A stretch of DNA of 64,000 bases, from contig NZ_AP025497.1 of the NCBI RefSeq assembly GCF_024347535.1, positions 744,001 through 808,000 on the forward strand, written 5' to 3'. Of this stretch, positions 35,320 through 44,022 are shown piece by piece. The DNA is from Vibrio kanaloae. Lineage in GTDB: Bacteria > Pseudomonadota > Gammaproteobacteria > Enterobacterales > Vibrionaceae. The notes under the pieces are model-generated. The model did no database searches. It was not told the origin of the DNA and saw nothing but the letters and a program-made list of their open reading frames with translations. The number at the start of each line of letters is the position of its first letter. The stretch's first letter is position 1. The position numbers and the translations under genes are program-made.

Positions 35320-36396
35320 ATGTCTAGTGTGGTCGAAGATAAAATAAGAAAGATAATCCATGTTGATATGGATTGTTTTTACGCGGCTGTAGAAATGCGT
35401 GATAACCCTGTTTATCGAAATCGACCACTGGCAGTAGGTGGTCATGAAAAGCAGCGTGGCGTTTTAAGTACGTGTAACTATGAGGCTCGCAAGTTTGGAG
35501 TTCGTTCGGCTATGCCCACAGGGAAAGCGCTACAGCTTTGCCCTAACTTGTTGGTTGTCCCTGGAAGGATGTCGGTTTATGTCGAGATATCCAAAAAAAT
35601 TCGAGAAATTTTTTCTCGATACACTTCGATGATTGAACCTCTCTCTCTAGATGAAGCATTTCTTGACGTTACAGAGTCGACAAAGTGTCATGGTTCGGCA
35701 ACACTGATCGCAGAATCGATTCGGCGTGATATATGGAATGAACTCAACCTCACGGCTTCTGCTGGTATTGCTCCGATAAAATTCCTAGCGAAAGTCGCTT
35801 CAGATATGAATAAGCCAAATGGTCAGTTTGTTATCCCTCCGCAAGACGTGCAAGCGGTGATCGACCAGTTACCACTCGAAAGCATTCCCGGTGTCGGTAA
35901 GGTGAGCATTGAAAAGTTACATCAAGCTGGCTTCTTTACTTGTAAAGATATCAAAGAATCTGACTATCGCGACTTACTGCTCAAGTTTGGCCGTCAAGGT
36001 GCATCACTTTGGAAGCGCAGCCATGGTATTGATGACCGAGAAGTGATTACTGAGCGTGAAAGAAAGTCGGTAGGTGTGGAGCGAACCTTTACTCAAAATA
36101 TATCGACCTACGCAGAATGTTGGCATGTGATTGAAGACAAGCTGTTTCCTGAACTCGAAACTCGCTTAGAAAAGGCTAGCCCAAGTAAAGCGATCATCAA
36201 GCAAGGTATTAAGCTCAAATTCGCCGATTTTCAGCAAACCACGATTGAGCACATACATGCTTCACTTGATCGAGAACACTTCAAAGAACTGCTAAGTGAA
36301 ATACTGAAAAGGCAACAAGGAAGAGAAATCCGCTTACTTGGCTTGAGTGTGGTGTTACAACCGAAAGACCAGATGCGTCAGCTGAGTTTCTTTTAG
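35320..36396 (+). CDS. dinB: DNA polymerase IV (DinB)
   Basis: A Y-family translesion polymerase. The 358-residue protein has the catalytic carboxylates Asp16 and Asp18 in IIHVDMDCFYAAVEMRD and Asp111-Glu112 in PLSLDEAFLDV, the thumb motif SIPGVGKV, and the little-finger domain. It ends MRQLSFF, which contains a beta-clamp binding motif of the QLxLF type. Seven or so extra residues precede the MRKIIH-like start of E. coli DinB, but the ATG at 35320 is the only ATG available. It has its own LexA box and so belongs to the SOS regulon. Confidence 0.97.
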   Translation: MSSVVEDKIRKIIHVDMDCFYAAVEMRDNPVYRNRPLAVGGHEKQRGVLSTCNYEARKFGVRSAMPTGKALQLCPNLLVVPGRMSVYVEISKKIREIFSRYTSMIEPLSLDEAFLDVTESTKCHGSATLIAESIRRDIWNELNLTASAGIAPIKFLAKVASDMNKPNGQFVIPPQDVQAVIDQLPLESIPGVGKVSIEKLHQAGFFTCKDIKESDYRDLLLKFGRQGASLWKRSHGIDDREVITERERKSVGVERTFTQNISTYAECWHVIEDKLFPELETRLEKASPSKAIIKQGIKLKFADFQQTTIEHIHASLDREHFKELLSEILKRQQGREIRLLGLSVVLQPKDQMRQLSFF

Positions 36397-36436
36397 GGAA
36401 AGGAGTTGAGAGTTTAGTTTTAGAAGTGTTGTTGTT

Positions 36437-36475
36437 TGATACCGACTAGACTTTACAGCCTAATCGGTTTCTTCT
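36437..36475. terminator. Weak bidirectional terminator between dinB and the RecQ-like gene
   Basis: ACCGACTAG (36441-36449) pairs with CTAATCGGT (36460-36468), with one G-U pair on the minus strand; the plus side continues with TTTCTTCT. It lies between two convergent genes. Confidence 0.4.
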
Positions 36476-36492
36476 ATAAGTAAAAACTTGGG

Positions 36493-38427
36493 TTACCTAG
36501 GAAGCTGTTTAACTCGCGCTAAGGTATCACTGAATGGTTGTTGTTCGAGCTTGCCGTAACCGATCATCTTGCTCGCTTTAAGTTTGGTTGAAAGCGGAGT
36601 GGCGATTCCGCATAGAAAACGAGTAATGGCTTCGTCGGTAATCAATTGTTGGCTCTTCGATACAAACTCATGAATCCATTTTATCACCGTCTCATCATCA
36701 ATTGGTTCAACATCAACAGTGGGTAACATTGCGACTTGATCTCGACATACTGAACAGTGTCCACATTTGGTAGGGACTTTGTCATCGGCAAAGTAACTGG
36801 CAAGGCGTGAGCTTAAGCAAGTATCCGCCTCAAAGAAATTCAGCATTTGGTTAAGGCGGTTTATCTCGCTGTGCTCTTTTGCTTTAAACAACTCAGTAAG
36901 GCGCTCTGACAGTTGCATCATATCTTCAGAAGTATTGTGGATTGCGTAGACATCGGTGATCTGCTTGCTTTCTAGTTCAATCCAACCTTGTTCATTGAAG
37001 TAGTCGATAGCCGCAATCACACGCTGGCGATCTGCTTGGAAGTGAGTCCAAAGCGCATCGAAGTCGACTTGGCACCACACTCTAGCTTGAGGTGAACATT
37101 GGAAGATCGCTTCGACAAATTGACGACGTTCACTTTGAAATTGCTCTGTGATCTGCTGTTTCGGACGAATGAACTTAAATTTGTAATCAGCAAAGTAGCT
37201 GTACTTCGGCTCAATCACGCCTTCAATTTCAAGATACACCAGTAGTGTTTTTAGCGGTAACTGACGAATGTTGGACTCACGTGATAGCTGGTTAAGCATG
37301 ATCTCCCATTGATTCGAGCCAGAAGCGCCAATGTTTTGATTTTCGTAGATCTCTTTTAATACCGCTTGGATAGATATGTTGTCTGGCGTATCACCAAAAA
37401 CGAAGTTCTCGAGTGTGCTTAAACCATGTTTGTTAGCGAGTAGAATACATTCAGACGCTTGCCCGTCTCGGCCAGCTCTGCCGATCTCTTGCGAGTAATT
37501 TTCTATCGACTTTGGTAAGTCAAAGTGAATCACTCGGCGAATGTTGGACTTATCCACGCCCATACCAAAAGCAATGGTTGCCACGATACAGCTCACTTCA
37601 TCATTCATGAATTGATGTTGAATTGCATCTCGGTTTTCAGGCTTAAGACCCGCATGGTAAGCCACGGCATTAACGCCAGCGTTACGAAGTTGCTGAGCCA
37701 CCATCTCTGCTGTTTGTTGAAGGGTGACATAAACAATAGTCGGAGCGAGAGAAGCTTGGTTAACGACATTGCACAAGGTTTCTAGCTTGCTGGTTTGTTC
37801 GCAAGGTTGAATCGACAGGTCGAGGTTTTGACGATAGAACCCCGTCACTACCACGCGCTCCTCATCAATTTCAAACTTTGACTTCATGTCTTGGATAACC
37901 GAGGTGGTTGCGGTGGCTGTCAGTAGTAGAACCTGAGGAATATTGAGCTGCTTTTGGTATTGAGGAAGCTTCAGATAATCGGGTCTGAAGTTGTGTCCCC
38001 ATTCTGAAATACAGTGCGCTTCATCTACTACCAGTAACGAGATCGGCACTTGGGAGATAAACTGGCGAAAGCGTTCGTTCTTCAAGCGCTCAACGGAGAT
38101 CATCAGTATCTTGGTGTCACCGTTACGTACCGACTGCATAACCTGTTGTGTGGTTTGTCTGTCTTGGCTGGATTCGATTGCAGCTGCGCTAATACCTTTA
38201 CTGTGCAGGAAAGCGAGTTGGTCTTTCATCAAGGCTAACAGCGGCGATATTACCAAGGTTAAGTGCGGTAACTCTAATGCTGGTAATTGATAGCACAGAG
38301 ATTTACCAGAGCCTGTCGGGAATATCGCGGCAGTCGAGTGACCAGATAGAACATTATCAATGACTTGCTTTTGTCCATTACGCAGTGAGTCGAATCCGAA
38401 TACTTGTTTTAGCTTCTGCTCAATCAT
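36493..38427 (-). CDS. RecQ-family ATP-dependent DNA helicase, atypical C-terminal half
   Basis: A 644-residue superfamily 2 helicase. The RecQ core covers about residues 1-345: FPTGSGKSLCYQLPAL (Walker A), VDEAHCISEWGHNFRPDY (DEAH), LLTATAT, YHAGLKPENRD, ATIAFGMGVDKSNIR and ENYSQEIGRAGRDG. After it the order differs from E. coli RecQ: the four zinc cysteines (Cys537, 555, 558, 561) come about 157 residues later than expected, after a helical region, and no HRDC domain is apparent. It is thus a RecQ paralogue rather than RecQ itself. It is divergent from the GreA/GreB-like gene. No LexA box was seen. Confidence 0.88.
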   Translation of the reverse strand: MIEQKLKQVFGFDSLRNGQKQVIDNVLSGHSTAAIFPTGSGKSLCYQLPALELPHLTLVISPLLALMKDQLAFLHSKGISAAAIESSQDRQTTQQVMQSVRNGDTKILMISVERLKNERFRQFISQVPISLLVVDEAHCISEWGHNFRPDYLKLPQYQKQLNIPQVLLLTATATTSVIQDMKSKFEIDEERVVVTGFYRQNLDLSIQPCEQTSKLETLCNVVNQASLAPTIVYVTLQQTAEMVAQQLRNAGVNAVAYHAGLKPENRDAIQHQFMNDEVSCIVATIAFGMGVDKSNIRRVIHFDLPKSIENYSQEIGRAGRDGQASECILLANKHGLSTLENFVFGDTPDNISIQAVLKEIYENQNIGASGSNQWEIMLNQLSRESNIRQLPLKTLLVYLEIEGVIEPKYSYFADYKFKFIRPKQQITEQFQSERRQFVEAIFQCSPQARVWCQVDFDALWTHFQADRQRVIAAIDYFNEQGWIELESKQITDVYAIHNTSEDMMQLSERLTELFKAKEHSEINRLNQMLNFFEADTCLSSRLASYFADDKVPTKCGHCSVCRDQVAMLPTVDVEPIDDETVIKWIHEFVSKSQQLITDEAITRFLCGIATPLSTKLKASKMIGYGKLEQQPFSDTLARVKQLPR

Positions 38428-38571
38428 TTATGCTCTACCTGAGTTATTAAGTGTCGTACTGATGCTAAAGCGGCGCTTATTGGTGATAGCGTCGCTTGAT
38501 GAATCAAATGTCTTGCACCTGATTGTACCTAATTCTATTCTGTAGCTCCTATAGAAAAGCACCCCAAAAGT

Positions 38572-39045
38572 ATGAATAAGTCCGAGCTTCGACAAATAAT
38601 CTTAGAGCAACTCGAATCCCGATTACGTATCGCACAATCTGCTACTCAGCGAGCCATTGACGCTGCGACCGATGAAGAAACTGTGCCAGAGCATAAGTAT
38701 GATACATTGGCATTAGAAGCCTCGTATCTTGCTCATGGACAAGCGTTGCGAGTGCAAGAATGCGAAGATGATATCCAGTGCTACCGGAATCTAGTATTAC
38801 GTGACAGTGAAAAGATTGCAGTAAGCAGCTATGTTGTGGTCATTGATGAAAATGATGAATATAAACACTTTTTCATTGGACCGAGAGTCGGAGGACTTTC
38901 TGTTACGTGGAATCATCATGAGATCGCTATCGTGACGGTGAATGCACCTTTTGGTAAGGCTCTGATGGGCAAAGAAGTTGGTGATGAGATAGAGTTTAAG
39001 GTCGCTGACAAACTGTTTTGTTATGAAGTCGTGTCTATCGATTGA
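38572..39045 (+). CDS. GreA/GreB-family elongation factor-like protein
   Basis: A 157-residue protein resembling the Gre transcript-cleavage factors and Rnk. The N-terminal helical part includes the acidic stretch ATDEETVPEHKYDTLALEASYLAHG, which could be the coiled-coil tip. The C-terminal FKBP-like domain includes IGPRVGGLSV and APFGKALMGKEVGDEIEF, close to the typical Gre C-terminal sequence SPLGRALIGKEVGD. It is shorter in the coiled coil than GreA, so cleavage stimulation is not assured. It lies alone between a RecQ-like gene and a yggN-like gene. The ATG at 38572 has only a poor ribosome-binding site. Confidence 0.75.
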   Translation: MNKSELRQIILEQLESRLRIAQSATQRAIDAATDEETVPEHKYDTLALEASYLAHGQALRVQECEDDIQCYRNLVLRDSEKIAVSSYVVVIDENDEYKHFFIGPRVGGLSVTWNHHEIAIVTVNAPFGKALMGKEVGDEIEFKVADKLFCYEVVSID

Positions 39046-39128
39046 ATGACGCTCGATATAAAACGTTTCTCTGACAAAGAATTATAAATCACGGGTATAG
39101 TTCTTTGTTAGATTGATGAGAGGATGTT

Positions 39129-39887
39129 ATGAAAAACAATGTATTAATTGCATCACTAACAGCTGCAATAGCAGTTGTGAGCTTGCCAACGTTTGCTGCT
39201 CAGTGTCGTGTTGATTTGAAGAATGAATTACGAATCGATGATCAAAAAGTCGAAATCCACCAAGTGAATGGTGATACTGCTGTCTTTGATAACAATAATG
39301 ATCTCTATATCCATGGTGAAAAGGTTGAACTCGATGCTGATCAACAAGCAGCGATAGAGAAATACCGTGACAACATGAGTGAGTATTTACCACGAGCGAA
39401 ACAAATGGCTAACGATAGCCTAGCGCTAGCCAATGACGTTATTGATGATATTGCTGCTAGCCTCGATTCTCCTGAGTCTTTTGATAATGTAAAAGAGTCA
39501 ATGAAAGAGTACTTCACTGAACTAGAAGCTCGTTACTATAAAGACGGTGAGTTAGTGCTGCCAGCTAATAGTTTCGACTCGATGGCCAATAGTTGGTCTG
39601 AAGATTTCGATAAGGCTAAGAAAATCTTTAACCAAGAGTTTATCTCTAGCGCTTTTAATGCGATGTCAGAGAAAATGAAGCAAGAGGGTGGATTAAATCT
39701 TACCGAGTTGGCTGATAGTATGGCTGAATTAAAGCTTAAAGTAGAAGAGAGAATGAAAGAGCATGCTCAACAAGTAGAAGAAGAAACGGCTGAGTTTTGT
39801 GATTCTCTAGATGAGATGGTAGAACAAGAGCAAGAGCTGCATGAAATCATTCCGAACCTAAAAGGTTATCAGGTATTTACGATCTAA
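39129..39887 (+). CDS. YggN/DUF2884 family periplasmic protein
   Basis: A 252-residue exported protein with signal peptide (NVLIASLTAAIAVVSLPTFA, cleaved before AQCRVD). The mature protein begins with a short beta region (ELRIDDQKVEIHQ, YIHGEKVELDADQ) and then long charged helices, as in the DUF2884 family typified by E. coli YggN. The function is unknown. AGAGG lies eight bases before the ATG and a terminator follows 18 bp after the stop. The family call rests on the beta motif and overall architecture. Confidence 0.7.
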   Translation: MKNNVLIASLTAAIAVVSLPTFAAQCRVDLKNELRIDDQKVEIHQVNGDTAVFDNNNDLYIHGEKVELDADQQAAIEKYRDNMSEYLPRAKQMANDSLALANDVIDDIAASLDSPESFDNVKESMKEYFTELEARYYKDGELVLPANSFDSMANSWSEDFDKAKKIFNQEFISSAFNAMSEKMKQEGGLNLTELADSMAELKLKVEERMKEHAQQVEEETAEFCDSLDEMVEQEQELHEIIPNLKGYQVFTI

Positions 39888-39905
39888 CCTGAAGTGGATA
39901 GGAAT

Positions 39906-39934
39906 AAAAAGAGCACCGGTTGGTGCTTTTTTTG
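39906..39934 (+). terminator. Terminator after the yggN-like gene
   Basis: AGCACC pairs with GGTGCT (loop GGTT), extended by A-T pairs and followed by seven T. Confidence 0.85.
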
Positions 39935-40168
39935 TTTCTATTGGATTGAGTCGATAAGGTTATTTTAGTATTGGTGGGCTTTATTGTAGGTGGCTATCTG
40001 GTTTTATCGATGCATTGTGATTAATAAAGCTGGATTTATGCTGGTTTAGTGGTTCTAAATAGTGAATGAGTTAAAAAAGTTAGCGAATTCTTCATTTATT
40101 GGTTGTGACTAACATTACTTTTTATTATTGTACTTTCAAACTAGTTCGCTGATTTTGATGTGAGAAAT

Positions 40169-41530
40169 ATGGAGCAACAATCTTCCTCTTCTAGAGAGCA
40201 TTTTAGCTCTCGCTTGGGTTTTATTTTAGCAGCGGCTGGTGCCGCTGTTGGTTTGGGAAATATTTGGGGATTCCCAACCCAAGTTGCCAGTAACGGTGGT
40301 GGCGCTTTTCTCTTAGTCTATTTGTTCATGATCTTCGTGGTTGCTTTCCCAATGCTGGTGGTTGAGATGGCGATTGGGCGTCACGGCCAAGCCAATCCAG
40401 TAGATAGCATGCGTTCTTTGACTAAAAAACCTTTAGGCAAAAAAGTCGGTGAATTTGTTGGTTGGATTGGCTTAAGTGTCCCAAGTGCAGTATTAGCTTT
40501 CTATAGCATTGTTGGCGGCTGGTTGATCTGTTTCCTGATTGGTGCTGTTGCTGATCTGATTGGCCTAGAGGCTATTGCGGATTGGTTTAAAGGCTTCAGT
40601 GTTGAGCGCAATGTATTTGGTACCGTAGCGTTCTATGTACTGACTATTCTGATTGTACAGGGTGGTGTTAAGCAAGGCATCGAGAAGTGGTCGACGCGTT
40701 TGATGCCAGCACTGTTTGTGTTGTTTGGTTTATTGTTTGTTTACATCATGACGCAAGCTGGTGCGATGGAAGGCCTAAAGCACTATTTAGTACCAGACTT
40801 TGAAAAGGTGTGGGATAGAAAACTGATTCTAGCAGCGATGGGGCAGGGGTTCTTCTCACTAACCATTGGTGGATGCTCAATGTTGGTTTATGGTTCTTAC
40901 TTAAGCAAGAAAGAAAATCTGCCAAAAATGGCAATGAACGTTACTTTGGTTGATACCGCGGTTGCTTTTATTGCGGGTTTGGTCGTGATGCCTGCGATGT
41001 TTGTTGCGATGCAAAAAGGCGTTCAAATCTATGCGGAAGATGGCTCGTTGTTAAGTTCTGATACTTTAGTGTTTACAGTTTTGCCTTTGATGTTTGATAG
41101 CTTAGGTGTACTTGGTCAGATCTTCGCAATTGTCTTCTTCTTGTTGCTAACGATAGCTGCCCTTACTTCTTCAATTTCGATGCTAGAAGGGCCTGTAGCG
41201 CTAGTGAGCGAGCGTTTCAATACCAGACGAACAGCAACGAGTTGGGTTATTGGTGGTGCTATTGCACTGTTCAGTGTGGTGATTGTCTACAACTTTGCTG
41301 CGATGTTTGGCATGGTTGCGATGATAGCGACTCAATACCTTCAACCGATTGCAGCACTGATGTTCTGCCTGTTTGGCGGCTGGGTGTGGAGCCGATCTTC
41401 AAAAGTGGAAGAGCTTGAGCAAGGCTGTCCTGATTTTCAACTTGGCTGGTTTGGTAAAGTGTGGCCAATGTATGTGAAGTTCGTATGCCCAATCTTAGTG
41501 GCAACGGTTATTTGGGCTTCTTTCGGTTAG
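40169..41530 (+). CDS. Sodium:neurotransmitter symporter (SNF) family transporter
   Basis: A Na+-coupled amino acid or amine transporter of the LeuT fold. The 453-residue product (from ATG 40169; an upstream GTG at 40160 would add three residues) has about 11-12 helices. It carries the SNF signature in helix 1, RLGFILAAAGAAVGLGNIWGFPTQVASNGGGAF, here quoted in pieces: GAAVGLGNIWGFP and SNGGGAF. The unwound helix 6 region is QGFFSLTIGGCSMLVYGSYL. The substrate is not known; bacterial homologues carry tryptophan, leucine, tyrosine or alanine. Use of a sodium symporter fits a cell with a sodium-pumping NQR. Confidence 0.88.
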   Translation: MEQQSSSSREHFSSRLGFILAAAGAAVGLGNIWGFPTQVASNGGGAFLLVYLFMIFVVAFPMLVVEMAIGRHGQANPVDSMRSLTKKPLGKKVGEFVGWIGLSVPSAVLAFYSIVGGWLICFLIGAVADLIGLEAIADWFKGFSVERNVFGTVAFYVLTILIVQGGVKQGIEKWSTRLMPALFVLFGLLFVYIMTQAGAMEGLKHYLVPDFEKVWDRKLILAAMGQGFFSLTIGGCSMLVYGSYLSKKENLPKMAMNVTLVDTAVAFIAGLVVMPAMFVAMQKGVQIYAEDGSLLSSDTLVFTVLPLMFDSLGVLGQIFAIVFFLLLTIAALTSSISMLEGPVALVSERFNTRRTATSWVIGGAIALFSVVIVYNFAAMFGMVAMIATQYLQPIAALMFCLFGGWVWSRSSKVEELEQGCPDFQLGWFGKVWPMYVKFVCPILVATVIWASFG

Positions 41531-41566
41531 TAATCATTTACTGCCTAGAGCATTAGACCTGCAGAT

Positions 41567-41600
41567 CAAGGCCACTCTTATTGAGTAGCCTTGTTGTTTT
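41567..41600 (+). terminator. Terminator of the SNF transporter gene
   Basis: AAGGC-ACT pairs with AGT-GCCTT through one bulge on each side, and is followed by GTTGTTTTT. Confidence 0.6.
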
Positions 41601-41631
41601 TATATCGAACAAACTTGTTTTACTCTATAGA

Positions 41632-41668
41632 AAAAAGGCGCTGAACATACAGTTCAGCGCCTTTTCAA
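41632..41668. terminator. Bidirectional terminator between the SNF gene and lipA
   Basis: A 12-bp stem (AAGGCGCTGAAC with GTTCAGCGCCTT) has A-run on the left and T-run on the right, so it functions on both strands. It lies 20 bp past the lipA stop. Confidence 0.9.
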
Positions 41669-41688
41669 TTTTGGTTTAAGCAATGTGA

Positions 41689-42654
41689 TTACTTAATTTC
41701 CATACCTTGAGCTTGCAAGTCGGCATGGTAAGAAGAACGCACAAATGGGCCACAAGCGGCGTGAGTGAAGCCTAGTTCAAGAGCAATATCTTTTAGTTCA
41801 TCGAACTCAGAAGGCGGCACGTAACGTTCTACTGGTAAGTGGTGACGGCTTGGCGCTAGGTATTGGCCTAGTGTCAGCATAGTTACACCATGCTCACGAA
41901 GGTCTTTCAGTACTTGAACGATCTCTTCTTTTGTCTCACCAAGCCCCATCATCACACCTGACTTTGTTGGAATATCAGGGTGTTGCTCTTTGAATTTCTT
42001 CAGTAGATCAAGAGACCACTTGTAGTTCGCACCTGGACGCGCTTTACGGTATAGGCGTGGCGCTGTCTCTAGGTTGTGGTTGAAAACATCTGGCGGGTTG
42101 TCTTTCATTAGATCAAGTGCAACGTCCATACGGCCACGGAAGTCTGGAACCAGTGTTTCGATACGAATATTTGGGTTTTGCTCGCGAATTTCACGGTTAC
42201 AGTCAGCAAAGTGCTGAGCGCCACCATCACGTAGATCATCGCGGTCAACTGAAGTGATTACTACGTACTTCAGTTTCATGTCTTTAATCGTCTTAGCCAG
42301 TTTCTTCGGCTCTTCTGCTTCAGGAGCAACCGGGCGACCATGGGCAACATCACAGAACGGGCAGCGGCGAGTACAGATAGCGCCAAGAATCATAAACGTT
42401 GCCGTACCGTGGTTAAAGCACTCGGCTAGGTTAGGACAAGACGCCTCTTCACAAACTGAATGTAGGTTGTTTTTGCGCATTGCAGATTTGATTTCTTGGA
42501 TACGATGGCTGTCTGAAGGCAGTTTAATCTTCATCCAGTCAGGCTTGCGTAGAACTTCTTTCTGTTCAGCAGGCATATTCTTTACGGGAATTAATGCCAT
42601 TTTGTCAGCGTCACGATATTTAACGCCTTTTTCCATTTGGATTGGTTTGCTCAT
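41689..42654 (-). CDS. lipA: Lipoyl synthase (LipA)
   Basis: A radical SAM enzyme that inserts two sulfurs into protein-bound octanoyl chains. The 321-residue protein has the auxiliary cluster cysteines Cys68, Cys73 and Cys79 ([14 protein letters not shown]), and the radical SAM cysteines Cys94, Cys98 and Cys101 (CTRRCPFC). The terminal serine needed as cluster ligand is present in [11 protein letters not shown]. It is the last gene of the minus-strand run and follows lipB by four bases, so the whole lipoate synthesis pathway is transcribed together. Confidence 0.98.
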   Translation of the reverse strand: MSKPIQMEKGVKYRDADKMALIPVKNMPAEQKEVLRKPDWMKIKLPSDSHRIQEIKSAMRKNNLHSVCEEASCPNLAECFNHGTATFMILGAICTRRCPFCDVAHGRPVAPEAEEPKKLAKTIKDMKLKYVVITSVDRDDLRDGGAQHFADCNREIREQNPNIRIETLVPDFRGRMDVALDLMKDNPPDVFNHNLETAPRLYRKARPGANYKWSLDLLKKFKEQHPDIPTKSGVMMGLGETKEEIVQVLKDLREHGVTMLTLGQYLAPSRHHLPVERYVPPSEFDELKDIALELGFTHAACGPFVRSSYHADLQAQGMEIK

Positions 42655-42658
42655 GATT

Positions 42659-43318
42659 TTATGCTTCTGCTGTAATGTTACTGGTGGCTTGAATGTCTAC
42701 TTGGTCATAATCGAGTAATTCTACAAGCTCTTGTATTAACTGTTGCTCAACGTTTTCTAGTTCACTTGGTCCACCGAGTTGGCTTACTTGTGCCATTTCC
42801 ATACCTTGGTAACCACATGGGTTAATGCGGAGGAACGGAGACAGATCCATATTAACGTTGAGTGCTAGCCCGTGGAACGAGCAGCCGCGTCGAATACGTA
42901 ATCCGAGTGAACAGATCTTCTTGCCATCGACATAAACACCAGGAGCGTCAGGTCGGGCAGCTGAATCTATATTGTAAGCTTTCATAGTATTGATTACGAG
43001 GTTCTCGATATGAGTCACCAAATCACGTACTCCGAAATTCTTGCGGCGGATATTAATCAAAAAGTAAGCGACTAACTGACCCGGGCCGTGATAAGTCACT
43101 TGACCACCGCGATCGCTTTGTACCACAGGGATATCACCAGCATTTAATACATGCTCAGCTTTACCTGCTTGTCCTTGAGTGAAGATAGGGTTGTGTTCAA
43201 CTAACCAAACTTGGTCTACATCTTCTTCTGTGCGTTCGTCTGTGAATTTATGCATGGCTTTCCATACAGGCTCGTAATCCTGACGACCTAATTTTTTTAC
43301 AATTAGCTTATTTTGCAA
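42659..43318 (-). CDS. lipB: Octanoyltransferase (LipB)
   Basis: LipB moves octanoate from acyl carrier protein to lipoyl domains, the step before LipA. The 219-residue product has the [16 protein letters not shown] motif, Lys134 in GKKICSLG and the catalytic Cys168 in INPCGYQGM. The start is TTG at 43318, supported by an excellent GAGGGAG at seven bases and by homology from the first residues; no ATG is available. E. coli lipB also begins with TTG. It follows ybeD after a 195-bp gap with its own terminator, so lipB-lipA probably have a separate promoter. Confidence 0.96.
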   Translation of the reverse strand: MQNKLIVKKLGRQDYEPVWKAMHKFTDERTEEDVDQVWLVEHNPIFTQGQAGKAEHVLNAGDIPVVQSDRGGQVTYHGPGQLVAYFLINIRRKNFGVRDLVTHIENLVINTMKAYNIDSAARPDAPGVYVDGKKICSLGLRIRRGCSFHGLALNVNMDLSPFLRINPCGYQGMEMAQVSQLGGPSELENVEQQLIQELVELLDYDQVDIQATSNITAEA

Positions 43319-43466
43319 ATCAGCACTCCCTCAAGGATTAACAAAGTGAACGCATTATAAACGCGAAACATGATTCTAACTACAGACGGACTGCAAGGTT
43401 TTTCAACTTTCTTTGTATTTATTTAAAATTAAGTTGAATGAATTCGGTATTGATAGAAAGCTTTAA

Positions 43467-43495
43467 ATAAAAACAGCGGCAATAAGCCGCTGTTA
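43467..43495 (-). terminator. Terminator of ybeD
   Basis: On the minus strand AACAGCGGC pairs with GCCGCTGTT (loop of five), followed by TTTATTT. It lies 19 bp past the ybeD stop. Confidence 0.85.
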
Positions 43496-43513
43496 TTCAT
43501 GCGTAATCGAAAA

Positions 43514-43789
43514 CTACAGAACCATCCGAACTATTTCGATCTCGCCCAGTTCTTTATATAGTGTTTCTACTTGTTCGATTGACGTCGCAGTAATATTGAT
43601 AGAAACAGAGTGGTAGTTACCTTTCGCACTCGGTTTTAGCGTTGGGCTGTAGTCACCAGGAGCATGACGCTGGATCACTTCTAGCACTAGCTCAGTCAGT
43701 TCTGGCTTAGCGTGGCCCATTACCTTGTAAGTGAATGAACAAGGGAACTCTAAGAGGTCTTTTAGTTTTGCATCAGAATTGATGTTCAT
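43514..43789 (-). CDS. ybeD: YbeD/DUF493 family regulator-like protein
   Basis: A 91-residue ACT-like alpha/beta protein: [24 protein letters not shown], then [36 protein letters not shown]. coli YbeD has the same length and sits in the same dacA-ybeD-lipB order; its role is not established, although structure suggests an allosteric or regulatory function. The chosen ATG at 43789 has GGAG six bases upstream. The open frame extends 60 codons further but passes through the dacA terminator at 43914-43939, so the longer version is rejected. Confidence 0.93.
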   Translation of the reverse strand: MNINSDAKLKDLLEFPCSFTYKVMGHAKPELTELVLEVIQRHAPGDYSPTLKPSAKGNYHSVSINITATSIEQVETLYKELGEIEIVRMVL

Positions 43790-43913
43790 GATTAGCTCCA
43801 AAAGGCTAGACTCTCGCAAATTGGCGATATGTCGATAAAAAGCGTGTTCGGTTAATAGACACGAGTAATAAGGCGGAATATTACGTGTAAATATCATCGA
43901 ACTCAAGATCAAC

Positions 43914-43939
43914 AAAAGCCGCACATAGCGGCTTTTTTT
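43914..43939 (-). terminator. Terminator of dacA
   Basis: AAAAGCCGC pairs with GCGGCTTTT (loop ACATA). T-runs are present on both strands, and it lies between dacA and ybeD. Confidence 0.75.
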
Positions 43940-44022
43940 CGTTAATGAGTAAATTATGAATTTACTCATTAGGTTAGCTTTGTAAGAAGTTTAGGTATTG
44001 TTTAGAGCAAACCTTTAACTCG

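Noticed and set aside
43790..43969. 60-codon N-terminal extension of ybeD
   Set aside because: It crosses the dacA terminator and lacks homology; the ATG at 43789 has GGAG upstream.
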